The notes beneath the pieces were generated by a model. The model saw only the letters and a program-made list of their open reading frames with translations, did no database searches and was not told where the DNA came from. Below are positions 1 to 13,400 of a stretch of 35,383 nucleotides of DNA, piece by piece. Each line of letters starts with the position of its first letter. The first letter of the stretch is position 1. Origin of the DNA: Phoronis australis (taxonomy: Eukaryota > Phoronida > Phoronidae); NCBI GenBank assembly GCA_002633005.1, contig NMRA01000126.1, forward strand, positions 392,963 to 428,345, given 5' to 3'. The translations under genes were made by a program, and so were the position numbers.

Positions 1-395
1 CTTTGTGTTTCTGCAGTGACAATGATATCACCAGAATACTATTAACTTCACTCTTTGAACATGTCCTGGTTGGCTTCACATTTCAAACATGTTCTAGTCT
101 GAGTTTGAATATTGAATCAGCATCTTGAGATAACGGAAGCTACTGAGACAAAACAGTGATTGTCTTATTTAACAATCATCGAATTACTAGAACACAGTCA
201 CATTCTGCAACTATCAACACTGGAACACGTAACAATTTTGGAAGTTCTCTGCCAAAAGCAGCATCACATGCCAACATCTCAGAAGGGACAGGCAATACAG
301 TATTGTATTAGTTAACACAAACATGCAGGTACTACCTTGACCAGGGAAACAATTCTGAACTCAGACACCAACTGGTATTTGATACTCAGTTCATA

Positions 396-901
396 AGGCC
401 TTTTCGTACTGACTTAACTCCGATCTAAGCGGAGTGTCGATGTTAACTGCACAGTTAACTAAACTGTTCATACTGGCTTTGGTAGTTAAGGAACATCGAA
501 GTAAATAGCAGATGATGCTGTTGTCATCGAAGTAATCGCAAGGTAGCATGTACGCTAAGATTTTTTTCAATGTGACAATTTGGGAACATTTACATGATTG
601 TCCTAACTGACATAAAACTTATTTTTAATTCGATTGATTATTCGACCAAAATATAAGTAACTATTAGCGACTACACCACCCTTAAATTGTTGACGATAAA
701 AGTGGCACCTGGCAATAACTTCGATGGAATCGAAGTTGACCGTTCATACTGCACCACAGCATAGATGCTGCGCTGTTAAATCCACCTCTTAACTGCGATG
801 TTAATTGGAGCTGTTAACTTCGATCCAGGACCAAAGGTAATCGTTCATAATGACAGCAACTCCCCAAACCATCAACGTGTCGATGTTAGTATGAAAGGCC
901 C
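396..901. mobile_element. MITE-like element with imperfect terminal inverted repeats
   Basis: Left end AGGCCTTTTCGTACTGAC and right end (reverse complement) GGGCCTTTCATACTAAC match over about 17 bases with a few differences, flanked by TA on both sides. The inside has no transposase frame but has repeated GTTAAC/ATCGA words in both orientations. This suggests internal palindromic structure. Confidence 0.55.
517..548 (+). repeat. 32-bp segment shared inverted with 23,187-23,218
   Basis: Positions 517-548 equal the reverse complement of 23,187-23,218 at 31 of 32 bases (core ATCGAAGTAATCGCAAGG). It marks a dispersed element copy more than 22 kb away. Confidence 0.75.
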
Positions 902-1310
902 TATAAACATTCCTGAGTTTATGGAAATACACATCTTACTGGAACAGGCTTAAGACTTCAATCTTGTAAGCAAAACTAAATTGAATGACATTGATTTTGA
1001 CCTCATTTGTTAGGTCAACATATATGTGCATTATAAATTTGAAAACAAGAAAAATGCAGGGCTACAAAATGTATTACGGCCAAGATCAGACAGTATCTGA
1101 GTTGCTAGAATTAACCCAGCCAAGGCTTCGATCATATTCAGAGCTCCAGAAACAAAAAATGGTTGTACAATAGAAACAGGTTTTCACCTTCAGATTGGAT
1201 GTATATTAATTGTATGCTCTCGAATTCAAATAAACAATAAAACATTTAAAATTCAGTAACTCGTCACATAGCCAGAACATGATGCTTCAAACAGGTGTAC
1301 ATTGTCTTAC

Positions 1311-1428
1311 CTGACCAGGTGTGGGAGAGGCAGATGGCACATTTGGTGTGGAAGATATTACAGGAGCAAAAGATGAGCCTATTGATGTGTTCAGTTCAAA
1401 GTTTGGCTTGAAGTCACTGGCAGGTTCA
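1311..1428 (-). CDS. ITSN: Intersectin exon: linker after SH3A
   Basis: Acceptor ATTCACTTGTAG and donor CAG|GTAAGA. It encodes about 40 Ser/Thr/Pro-rich residues from [16 protein letters not shown] to SASPTPGQ, probably disordered, leading towards SH3B outside the window. Family position and splice phase support it; sequence itself is not conserved. Confidence 0.88.
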
Positions 1429-4400
1429 CTACAAGTGAATGGACAAAAATATTAGCCAAAATTGTCTTTTATTTTGCAAAAGTCTAACATTGTAATGCCT
1501 ATTACTTTTCAAACCATTGCCTGATGGTAGAACTTGAACATAGCAAAGCATTGACTTGGTGTAGTCTACATAATTATGAAAAATGAGAATGCATTTCACC
1601 CACCTGTACTAAACTGGTGAAATTTTTCCAGTCGAGTGTATTATTGCTACACATTACAGTGACATGTGGACATCACTCAATTCACTCTTTCCTTTAACAC
1701 TGTTTTATGCACACTGCCCCACTACTGGGATGAGTGTTTTTGCCAAGTAAAGCAAACCCAGTTTCATGAATTTGTACATTATATACAGGATTCCGTTCAC
1801 CACTTTCATAACATGAAAGCTTCGTTTATTCACAGGATCAGAACTATGCAAAAGCCTGTCTCTCGACAACTGAGGAGTAAAAAATGGCCATGCCATTCAT
1901 ATCTATTAACCAACACAAATTCAACTAAGAACACCAATTACCAAGTTAAAACAATAAGACATATAAATTCACGAAATATAAAGATTCGATTTCTATAAAC
2001 TTCACTACACACACAACAATACAGTAATCTATCGATGTACTTTTATTTAGTCTTTACATCCAACTCCACAATCAGGTGATTTTGCACTAACCTATTTGTA
2101 ACCTTTTCTACTGGCTCAGTCACTTGCGCTGTTTTGGAAGGTTGCTGGTCGTCAGGCAACAGCTCCACATATTCCACAGGGAAAAATCCTTCCTTTCCGT
2201 CCTTGACACCTTTCATCCAACCTGGCTCACATCCTGACTGGTCCGTGGTCACCTGGAGAAGAATTTGGGAACAGAATTAATCTTCAATTTTGTCTAACCT
2301 CACTATGGTTCGGTATAGGAACAAAAGCTACTCTTGGATTTGAATATCACATGGTACTTGTGTGTTTAAAGACCTGTATGCACTTAGTGGTTAGTCTGCA
2401 ATGTAACCATCAAATGGCAATCAATCAACAGCCCATTGCATAGAGCGGACACCCTGCTGTGGTTCTACACCCCGCTGTAGTTCTACACCCCGCTGTAGTT
2501 CTACGCCCCGCTGTAGTTCTACGCCCCGCTGTAGTTCTACACCCTGCTGTAGCTCAGTTGCAGCAACTAGTCGACTAATAGTGCAGATACTCCAGTGATG
2601 AGAACTTGGGATGACACAAGAAAATTATAATATTAAGTTGTCCGGTTTGACAGTGGCAGTCATTCCCTTCCCATAGTTACTCCAAGCTGGTGTTTGTTGT
2701 GCCACACCTGTGTACGCCACCTGGTGCTAACAACCTCTTTGTATGCTTATGAATATCATCTTCCATCTGTGTATTGAGGCAGATGTGGTGAGTAATGCTG
2801 GTATTCAGTCTGTTTTGTGAGAGTGTGCGGACGGGCCCTTGTTTATCGCGGTCACCTAAATTCAATCAGTTACGTCTAAGGAGCAGCCAAGAGCGGACAA
2901 TCCATGTTGCAGTGACTGCTTTCCTTGAGAAGGACTCAACTGTAGCTATTGTTTATACTATGGATCCAGTGCTACTCCTTTTTTAACTGTTATCCTACAA
3001 ATATGAGCTCTTGTCATGGACAGTTCAATAGAAGGCGACTTGGCCAGAAGCAAAGCCCCTGGAGAGCACGACTGAGCACCAGTTTGGACAGCGCCACAAC
3101 CAGCAGCCTGGCGTCAGAATTCATGAACTTTGCAGTCTTCAACTGACTAAATGTGTTTCGCATTTTTTGTGAACACATTGTTTTTTGCAGAGCCGCACTT
3201 GTCTTACCTTCAGTTGTCAGTCCAGTTATTAAAAAGAGCCTTCACATGAGACATACCAGTGCACGTTTGGTGATAATTCAGCAGGTTCTTGCTTTGCTTG
3301 AAAAGCTACAAACTGTGGCAATTCGGTTATGGGTATCTTTGACATGTCATGTCCACAACTATGAATTGCATAATGTAGACAGTAGTGTTGTCTTTACTAT
3401 GGGTTGTCGTGATGAGTCATTGCAGACAGATCACTACGTGGGAACAGGGCTTTGAGCAAACTTCAGATGAGAGTATTTATAACAAGAGCAACGCGGAGCG
3501 TTGAAATGCGCCCACAATTGCACCGCATACGGTATCCTTCTAGGGTTGTTTCTTGGTACCATAAAGTGGCCAGTAGAGGGCATACTTTGCAAAATGGAAA
3601 GGCATGGTCATTGTCTCCTCAATAGGCTAGGGGCAAAATGTGAGTAATCTTCATAATACAAGCACATCCTATACACCAGTTGCTTAAAGCACCACAGAAA
3701 CATAGAATTAAAAACAAATTTACCAACATACGAGATTAGCACAGCATTAGAATGCCAGAAACAAATTTCTACTTGGAACTTTTCCTTCACAGTCACGAAG
3801 TAACACAAAGTATACACCTGAAGACCTATGAAAATACAGAGGTCAATGTAAAATACTAAAATTGCCACTAGAGGCAAATACTAAAATTGCCACTAGAGGC
3901 ATACCGGTAATCAGAATCATCCTAAAGTCGTCATCGTCCGTTGTCAACATCACATAAATACACTTGCTAAATTTAGTAAAGATCCTGCAAACGGTTTGGG
4001 AGATACAGCCATGGGCGCAAAAAAACAAAACTGCCACTAGGAGGCGCCACAGTAGTCCAAATCGTCTGAAAATCATTGTCAGCTGTCTTCCTTATAGTAA
4101 GCACATACACGCCAATTTTCACAATCATCCTTTGAGCGGTTTGGTTGATAGAGGGGTGGACGCAAAAATACAGACTCGAAAACAGTAAAAATGGCCACTA
4201 GGTGGCGCAAACTACGTCGAATCCATCTGAAAACAGTAGGATAGCGTCATCTCACTAATAGGTGCCTACATACCAAATTTCATGAAAATCCGTTCAATAC
4301 TTTTGAAGATACAAAGGTAAGCGTAAAAAACTAAAATTGCCACTAGGGGGCACACCGGTAGTCGGATCCGACCAAAAGTCGTCATCTTCCGTTGTTAACA

Positions 4401-7400
4401 TCATATAAATATACTTACACAATTTGTAAAGATCCTGCGAACGGTTTAGGAGATACAGCCATAGGCGCAAAAAAACAAAACTGCCACTAGGAGGCGCCAC
4501 AGTAGTCGAAATCGTCGGAAAATCATCGTCAACCATCCTCTACATAGTAAGCATATACATGCCAATTTTCACAATCATCCTTTGAGCGGTTTGGTTGATA
4601 GAGGGGTGGACGCACAAAAACAGACTCGAAAACACTAAAAATGGCCACTAGGTGGCGCAAACTATGTCGAATCCATCTGAAAACGGGAGGATAGCGTCAT
4701 CTCACTAATAGGTGCCTACATACCAAATTTCATGAAAATCCAATAAGGACTTGTGAAGATACAAAGGTAAGCGTAAAAAAATTAAAATTGCCACTAGGGG
4801 GCACACCGGTAGTCGGATCCGTCCAAAAGTCGTCATCTTCCGTTGTTAACATCATATAAATATACTTACACAATTTCGTAAAGATCCTGCGAACGGTTTA
4901 GGAGATACAGCCATAGGCGCAAAAAAAACAAAACTGCCACTAGGAGGCGCCACAGTAGTCGAAATCGTCGGAAAATCATCGTCAACCGTCCTCTACATAG
5001 TAAGCACATACATGCCAATTTTCACAATCATCCTTTGAGCGGTTTGGTTGATAGAGGGGTGGAAGCACAAAAACAGACTCGAAAACACTAAAAATGGCCA
5101 CTAGGTGGCGCAAACTATGTCGAATCCATCCGAAAACGGCAGGATAGCGTCATCTCACTACTAGGTGCCTACATACCAAATTTCATGAAAATCCGTTCAG
5201 GACTTTTGAAGATACAAAGGTAAGCGTAAAAAACTAAAATTGCCACTAGGGGGCACACCGGTAGTCGGATCCGTCCGAAAGTTCGCACATGCCGTCCCAT
5301 TCATGAATGGAACATATGTGCCAAATTTCATGAACGTATGTCAAAGGGTTTTGGAGATAGAGCAGCGGACGCCGGACGCCAGACGCCGGACGGACGCCGC
5401 CCGGACGGACGGACGGACGGACAGAGATGACGGCATAATGCGTCCACATATAAATATGTGGGCGCATAATAAAAGCACACTATGTGCGAATATTTTTTGC
5501 AGTATACTCACCAAAACTACATCACCAGGCACTAAAGTAATCTCATCGAAGTTTCGAGCATCAAACTGGAACAAGGCTTTATAGTTTTTGCCGTCTGTAT
5601 TTTTGCCCGTTGGTTGTGTCATGGCTGTAGAAACAAGACATGCAAAACATTAAGGGACAGAGAAGGAATTCTCCAAGAGAATCACATATTTGTACTTAAC
5701 CCTTATCCTGCTGAGCCTCTATTCAGACTACTTTCCCTGTGTGCTGAGCTAAGTAGGTTACCACTACTGCTGTACACTAACCTGTTGTGGAGGTCACCCA
5801 GACTAATGAACTAGCAATTTTAAATTGGAAATTTGAAGGGGAAATATTAAATTAACAGACAAGAAGCCAATATAAAACTTGTGCAGAATTTAATGGAGAT
5901 TTTCACCATGTGTAAGTCTTTACCATAGCCTTGGTGAAAGTAAACTGATCCACTGTCATCCTTTCCCGTATGGCTCCAGCCATATCATGGAACTATGTGT
6001 CTACACTTACATAAACCTGCCAATATCTCCCAAACTAGTAATCACAGCCATGTGGTTTAAATTGGAGAACTGTAGAGGAAACTATGAAGTATGGAATGCT
6101 CATGGTCTCATATCTAAACAACATTCCAGGGCTCTTACAATTTCTGAACGAAAATCACAAATGTCCTGGGGTGAGTGCACTCTCCTTGCGCAGCCCAGCT
6201 GTAACTTATTATAGTTGATTGAGTTCGCCCAACGCATTTTAATAGGACAATTGATATGTCGGCTGACCTCGCCTAGCGCAGGAAAAGGGTTAAACAACAT
6301 TACAAAATTTACCAATCCATGACCAATATGAAAACCAATTTTCTGGCATTAACAAGCCAAACCTAAGCAAATCAATGCAGGCACCTTTTGCAGGCGTACT
6401 ACTGGAAAAATCCGTTGCCCATGAGTCTCCTGTGGCCGTACTTGCAAAGTCATCACCCCAAACATTATCAGCCGCCTGTTGCCCCCCTCCACCAGTACTA
6501 CTACTGAATGCGCTGCTCCAGGCATCGTTGACGCCATTTTGTATAGTTGGTTTCAGGTCAAACCCGGAGAAGAGGTCTTGTTCTTTTTGTTTCCTAGCTT
6601 CTTCATCTGTGTGGACAATAAGGTCACATGGAGTTCATTACCATAGACACAATCAACCCAGAAAGTGAGAGAGTGAGAAATCTATGTACAGAACAAAAAA
6701 CAACTTTTTTTAATTTGGGTCATTCACTGCTATAACATTGGTCTTATTATATTCCACCCTCAGGCTGGAGATGATTTCTAGGCTTGATATGAACTGACAG
6801 CAGGGCTTGGAATGACCAATGACAAAAAACGCGGAAACTTATACGGCCGAAAACATGCGCGCTACCCAGCCTTGAAATAGTCGATGTGAACCTTTCGGCG
6901 ACAAATCGGTAGGACTAAAAAAAAAAAAAAAACGTTACCACCATCAGTAGCATGCGTCTGCATCCTTTTATCTCATCCATCCACTCCTCCCCTCCCACAC
7001 ATTTTTGGCTGCAGAGCCGTAGTATTTGTCACCGCGGTTTACAATCACACGAGACGCCATTGAAAATCCTACCACGCTATCCCAGATGCCTCGGCAATGT
7101 TGACAATTTACGTTCCTCCGAAACATAAAGAGCAACTTCCGCTTTTCGAGGTGAACGTCGTCGGCAACGCCGCAGTAAGAATGGAATTTGCCACGGAAAT
7201 TTTATATCAAATCCGATTTTTTTACGCAGAAATATAATAAAATGCGCGGACAGAACATTTGAAAAAAGCGGAAATTCGCGTTTCCGCGGAAAATTCCAAG
7301 CCCTGTGACAGGTCACATTCCTTCACACTAAGACCATTAATTTACTTGTCATGGCGGGTTAGGTTCAATCGCCATGGCAGTATGGCCATCTGTGGAATTC

Positions 7401-10400
7401 CAGGCAATCTAAGCAAAAGATAACAAGATGGCATTTCTTCGGAAGAAAATTGGCGTTTAAACACTAAAAACTGGACCGTAGCAGCTTCAAGTTACTTCAA
7501 ACAAGTTTCACACAATTCTATCAAGTACAGCAGCACTGTAAGAACTTTGTCACGATTGTTGTGACATTCACTTGGAGAAGAAGTACAACAGTAACTGGAG
7601 ACGTATTTTAGGTGTTACTGACAATGAATGTCAAAAAAGATTGGTTTATAGAATGCACTCAGTATACAATGTATGCACAAACCTTTGTAGTGGCTAGTTT
7701 ATAAACCCCCTTTCCACTACAAAACCTTTGTAGTGGCTAGTTTATAAACCCCCTTTCCACCACAAAACCCAAGATTTAGATCACTTACAGTTATGTAATT
7801 GATCTCAAACTGTTCATTTTAGTCAAATTAGAGGTGACTTGAGGTCTTTGCAATACCAACTTTGACTTGACTCGTCACGGCGTGCCATTTCATGCGACGA
7901 GCATAGTCTCAAGGAATAACCAAGTGTCAGTTCTATGTAAACCAAGAAATCACTTCTCATTTGAGCAAGGAACAAGTTGGACCCAACTTTATAGTGGTAT
8001 GTGGTCTAAATACAATTAGTTCTCTTCTTGAAAAGAATGCATGCTTATAACGGCCAGTTAAAAAACATAACACCTCAACAGGATTTGAATGAACAATTAC
8101 TAAATAAATTTAGATGACAAAATTTTGCTAACACTAAGAATGCTATTCCATCGGCTAAACACAATCTCGAAACTTATCTACATCCACGGGTCTCTTGAAC
8201 TCTAACATAATTTATGTACTAAGTTCTACCAAGCTCAAAACATTTGAACACTAGGTCAGTTTGAAAGCATAAATTAAGCAAAAGTTAATTCTTGGATTTA
8301 CAAATTTAATGAGACATATGTAGTTTAATGCAGGTCTCTGTGACATGTACACCTATGTTAACAGCAGGTTCGTTTAACAATACGCTCAAGAAAACCTAAT
8401 GAGCAAGACACTCATGACTGTACCATACCAGAAGCAGAAGAAACATTCACCTTTTCTCCTCTTCTCCTCAGCTAATCTTTCTTCTTCCTCGCGTCTTCGT
8501 CGTTCTTCCTCTTCCCGGAGTCGTCTTTTTAAATCTTCCTCTTTTTGTTTGCGCTCACTTTCTTCCCTAGGAGAATACAAGAGGTTACCATGCAATATGA
8601 GCACAGGATTAAAGCAGAAGCAATTAACTTGAGCGGTTTGTCTCTTCCACTTTTGGCTAAATTCATGTCATTTCAACTTTGACAGGAAACTGCCAATTAT
8701 CAATTCCTAGTTCTTCTCAGCTGTTGGATCATTCATATTAAGACTTTTAATAACGTGTACTCTTTCCAACTTATGACAAATGTACAACCACTATTCCTCC
8801 AATTGTACTCGCATCTAAAGCCACAGAGTAGAAAACTAAGACAATTTCAACATGATTTTGCCGCGTGTTGAGAAAGCTAAGTTGAGGCACCTGATGCTCT
8901 GTTGGGGCCTCAAAACACAGGCTGCTGCAGCTGCTTCTTGTAACAAGACATGTTCCTGAGATTTCAAATATCAACAATATCTTATTACTTACAACCCCCT
9001 TCCAACTCCCATCGTTTCTATTGTGTGTTTCCCTTAGATCTATAGCCTACTCTAATCTTGAACAAGACACATCAACGAAAACACAATCTCCAGCTACAAT
9101 ATCTTGGCTTTCTCCCTATACCCTGATGCCTTGATCTGGGGTGCACTCCATCAATGCAAGACCTTGTCGAATGAAGCTTATGTGACAACGTGCATCAATA
9201 CCTTATGTGACAACATGCATCAATACCTTATGTGACAACGTGCATCAATACCTTATGTGACAACGTGCATCAATACCTTATGTGACAATGTGCATCAATA
9301 CCTTATCCTCTGCTGCTCTAGCTCCTGCCGTACTTTATCTTGCTTCTGTCGCTGTGCTCGCAGCTGTTCCTGTTTTTCGTCTTCCTGTTTCCTGCGGTAA
9401 TCCGCCCAATCCTGACGCTTGCGTTGCACCTGTGCCTCGAGTTCACGGTTCTCCGACTCGAGAGTTGTCACCTGGACATGCAACACCTAGAAACAAAAGG
9501 GACAAGAATTGCATTTTCCAGCTTCAAAAAGTCAAGAAGCGAACTTTGATGGCATGCTAGAAAACTATGTTATTTTTAATATATTAGCTCTGTCACTTGT
9601 GAAACAACTTGTGAAGCAAACTGTGAAGCTACAAAACACATTACATCACAAAAACTAATCGATGTTTTAGACTACGAACCGAAATCAAATTGATAACTAA
9701 TTGTTCCTTAATCACATTGGAGCTGATTACAGGTCTCCAAAAGAACAGCTAAATCATAATTGCTTGAGACCAGGCTCCACTAGTTGGCTTGTCGTTTTAT
9801 TTGCCGAGGACGTCTCACAGAATACCGAACTATCACTTCTGTGCAAACCAACAAATCACTTATCTTAGTAAAGAACAACTCCAGACCAATTTTAGAGCTG
9901 AAAGTGGTCTGAATCAAAGGTTTGAATGGATCCCAGGTTAAAACCACTTAAAATATTGAATAACAGCACACGCATTAGTGTCATTTGATTCATTCTAAAG
10001 TACTGATTGGCTTAATACCTGATTTCTTATAAGGCTGTCCAGTAACTGATTAAGTATGTCTCATTCCTTGTTCATTAAATATTTAAATAGCACACTCCAC
10101 TTGTGACACACTAACACACTTAGCTTTACTTCACATCCAGCTAAAAAAGGTGGATATCTAAATAGCAAACAGATTTCTGAAAATATTTGCACAACTAAGT
10201 TACAAGAAAAACAATGCAAATTTAATGTTAACCATTCTTCAGATGTTATGGACAACCCCCCAAATAAACATGTTTCAGTAGTTAAGTGCCAAACTCTCTG
10301 GACCCCAAAGGACATTCCATAAAAGATTTAAGTTTGGGCAAATCAAGTAACCACCGAACAAACCTTCAGGTCTCCATTGCTGCTATCAATCTCCTGTAGT

Positions 10401-13400
10401 CTGTTGGCAGTCTGACTTTCGACCTCTTGAAGGTTGGCTTTCAGTCTATCAATCATCAGCTTTTTACTGTGGTAGCTATGCTGGACTGTCTTAAATGTGT
10501 CAGCTGTAATGAAATGTCACTAATTCCGAAAAATTCCAGGGTAATCCATTGTGTTACAATCAAGAATTTAGAAGCACGTTGAAGATTATTTTGAGTTGTA
10601 TAGGAAACAAAAACTGATTCCATAGCAGGAAGAGGATCTCAAGTTTTCATCATATTCAAGGTAAAACACTGCAAACATAACAGTTTAATTCTAGCCGCAC
10701 ATGATGCAGCTACTGACAAGCGCCCAAGTGATCATGGCTGCAGGGCACATCATGCCCACATGCAGTGTTGCCATGGACACAGTGCTCCAACTGAAGCCAA
10801 CTTCAAAGGATCCTGTGAAACGTGAGCATTCAAACGCACATACAATAGTTTTCAAAATGCACTGAACAACAGCAAAATTTGACAAAGTTTCAGCCCACAA
10901 AACCACGACTTAATATACATTTCTTTTCAACTAGAATCCTTTTCAATTCTGGATGAGTTTGGACAAATGTTGCTCCTTGCATGTTGTCGAAATCAAGACA
11001 CCATATTGCCCACATGCATTACTGGGTAGGCTCAATAAAGGCATATTAAACTGCCACGAAGGTTCAACAAAAACGTCTCAATCTATTGCAACAAAAGTTT
11101 GAATAATCTGCCAGATAAGTTAGGCAAGACGTTTATCCAAGTTTGGCACAGTTGTGTCAAAGTCTGTGTACTACTGTACCTGCACACAGTGTAAGTTTGG
11201 CCGTACATAGCAAAAATCATCCAACAAGATGGAAATTAGTCGCAGCATAGAAAGATTGCAGTGGGAGGTGAGGCCAGTGCAGTGCTAACTTAGGACCCCT
11301 ACAATCAGTGCCTGCCAATAACACCAGATCGATAGCGCGCTGCGTGAGGCTACCATAACAACTTACACAGAGGATTGCTCTGTAGAGTAGTTTGAAGATT
11401 GAGGTTAAACTTTTCTTTGTCCTTCATTAAAAATGTCAGCTTCTGCTTAGCATCCTGAAATGAGTGAAAACAACATTCTTCAAAACCATTAAATCAGTGA
11501 TTGCAAAACATTTCACAGTATGTTTTCGATTGTGGCAAAGATACATTACTGAAATTTCACCCTCTGGTAATTGATATGGTACAGGCACTGAGAACAAATT
11601 CCATATACAGTAATGATAGAAAACAAAACAATCATTCATTAAACCAGAAACAGTTCTACTAAGGAGATCTATCTTAAATATCATAGAAACATATCTCCAT
11701 GTTGGTCATTTTACACACCGAGGCCAGTCTTTGCAGAGCCTCCATATCTGATAGCTTGGCATCGCGACTTTCCCTCATTTGGTCGATTTCAGATGTATGC
11801 GTTGAAACGCTGTTTTTGGCTTGCTGGATCTTCATTAAAATTTCTGACTTCTTAGTGTCCTACAAAAAACGTTAAGGTAAAAAAAAACATGTCATTAGGA
11901 AACCGAAAATTTAAGAAAAGCCTATTGCTTCAACAACATTGTTAAACAATTGCAGTGTACAGTGTGATAACTATGATTATTTCTAAGCAACTGCGTCCAG
12001 AAAGAGTTGGAAAAGATATATACATGACTTAACCATAACGTGTGTAATCTTTAAGCTGCTGCAATAAGCATGCCGTGTGTCAACAAATAACTTTAGATCT
12101 AAAGCATTAATTGTAACAAAACTGGACCCAAATTGTTTTCTACACAGAGTAAAGGTGAGTTCAGGGCTAAAGAAGAACTGACAAATCATTATTGCTTGAT
12201 ACCAAATCAGTAACTTGGCTTGTATTAGTGGGTAAATCCAACTGAGTTCATTAACTTGGCTCGTCTTGGGTAAATCCAACTGCCAACAATGGTCTCGTGT
12301 AATAACAAACTGCCAGCTCTTTCTCAGCCCACAAATCACTTCTCACCCGAGTAAGGAACAAACTCAACAATTTTATAGTGCCGAGTGCTCTCAATCAAAA
12401 GTCAGTTCCTACGGAAGCCCCCAATTTCCATCAGCAAGCACAATATCTTTCAGCTTTGCTGCCGTGCAACAATAACAGCCCTTAAAATCGGACATTACTG
12501 CTATCACTACCGCTGTTACAATAACAATCACGACAACATTACAATTACTAGAATTATTACTATACTCACCAGAGCCTCCAGTTCAAACTTGATGTTGTTA
12601 ACCTGTGACTTGAGTGTGGCCAACACTTCTTGTTCCCTTCTCTTCTCCACCATAAGTTGCTCTTTCCGCTGTCGCTCCCACTCCATGTGACGTTGACGCT
12701 CCATCTCCCTCCGAGCAGCCTAGAAACGGGCAAAGAAAAGCTGTAATGACTGGTCACAGTGTAGAGGTGAAATGCCAATAAAATGTTCCAAAATCTGCAA
12801 TCAAGACACTTTCTCATGAGGCAGACGTATAATTTGGATTCCAAATGGCATTTCCTATCCTAACACAATGCCGAGAATCATAGCAACACTTAACAATAAT
12901 AAAGGTCTAAAAACATGAGCAGATATCGTCTCAACAGGTCTCAGCCCACCTCCCTACCCAACATGAGCAGATATCGTCTCAACAGGTCTCAGTCCATCTC
13001 CCTACCCAACATGAGCAGATATCGTCTCAACAGGTCTCAGTCCATCTCCCTACCCAACATGAGCAGATATCGTCTCAACATGTCTCAGCCCACCTCCCTA
13101 CTCAACATTGTCTTTCTGTTCTTTTCTCTCTCCTTCTAGCTCATTCTGATCCTCCTTCACATGTCCTGTCCCAACAACTTCTCTCACACCATAACGCAAC
13201 TACAGCTGAACTCCCTGACCCCCATCGCCTGACTCTTCAGCTCTTCCTTCTTTCACTCTAACTTCTACTAGCACTATATCAGTTTCTTACATCCCACACG
13301 AGCATTTCTTCCTATATAGTAGTAGCCAACATCCCTGACCTCCATCCTCTGCTTTTCCTACCTGGCCCCCATGACCTTCCCCTCTGCTCTTTCTTCATTC

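Larger units (their letters stand above)
1..1310. other. Intron, 3' side of window
   Basis: Below the donor at 1,310 no further intersectin exon is visible; the SH3B exon must lie outside. The stretch holds a MITE-like element at 396-901. No other gene is seen. Confidence 0.7.

Noticed and set aside
9181-9305. Evenly spaced repeats as a possible CRISPR array
   Set aside because: No unique spacers; units are directly tandem, and the genome is eukaryotic. The same applies to the minisatellites at 2,449, 12,915 and 21,716.
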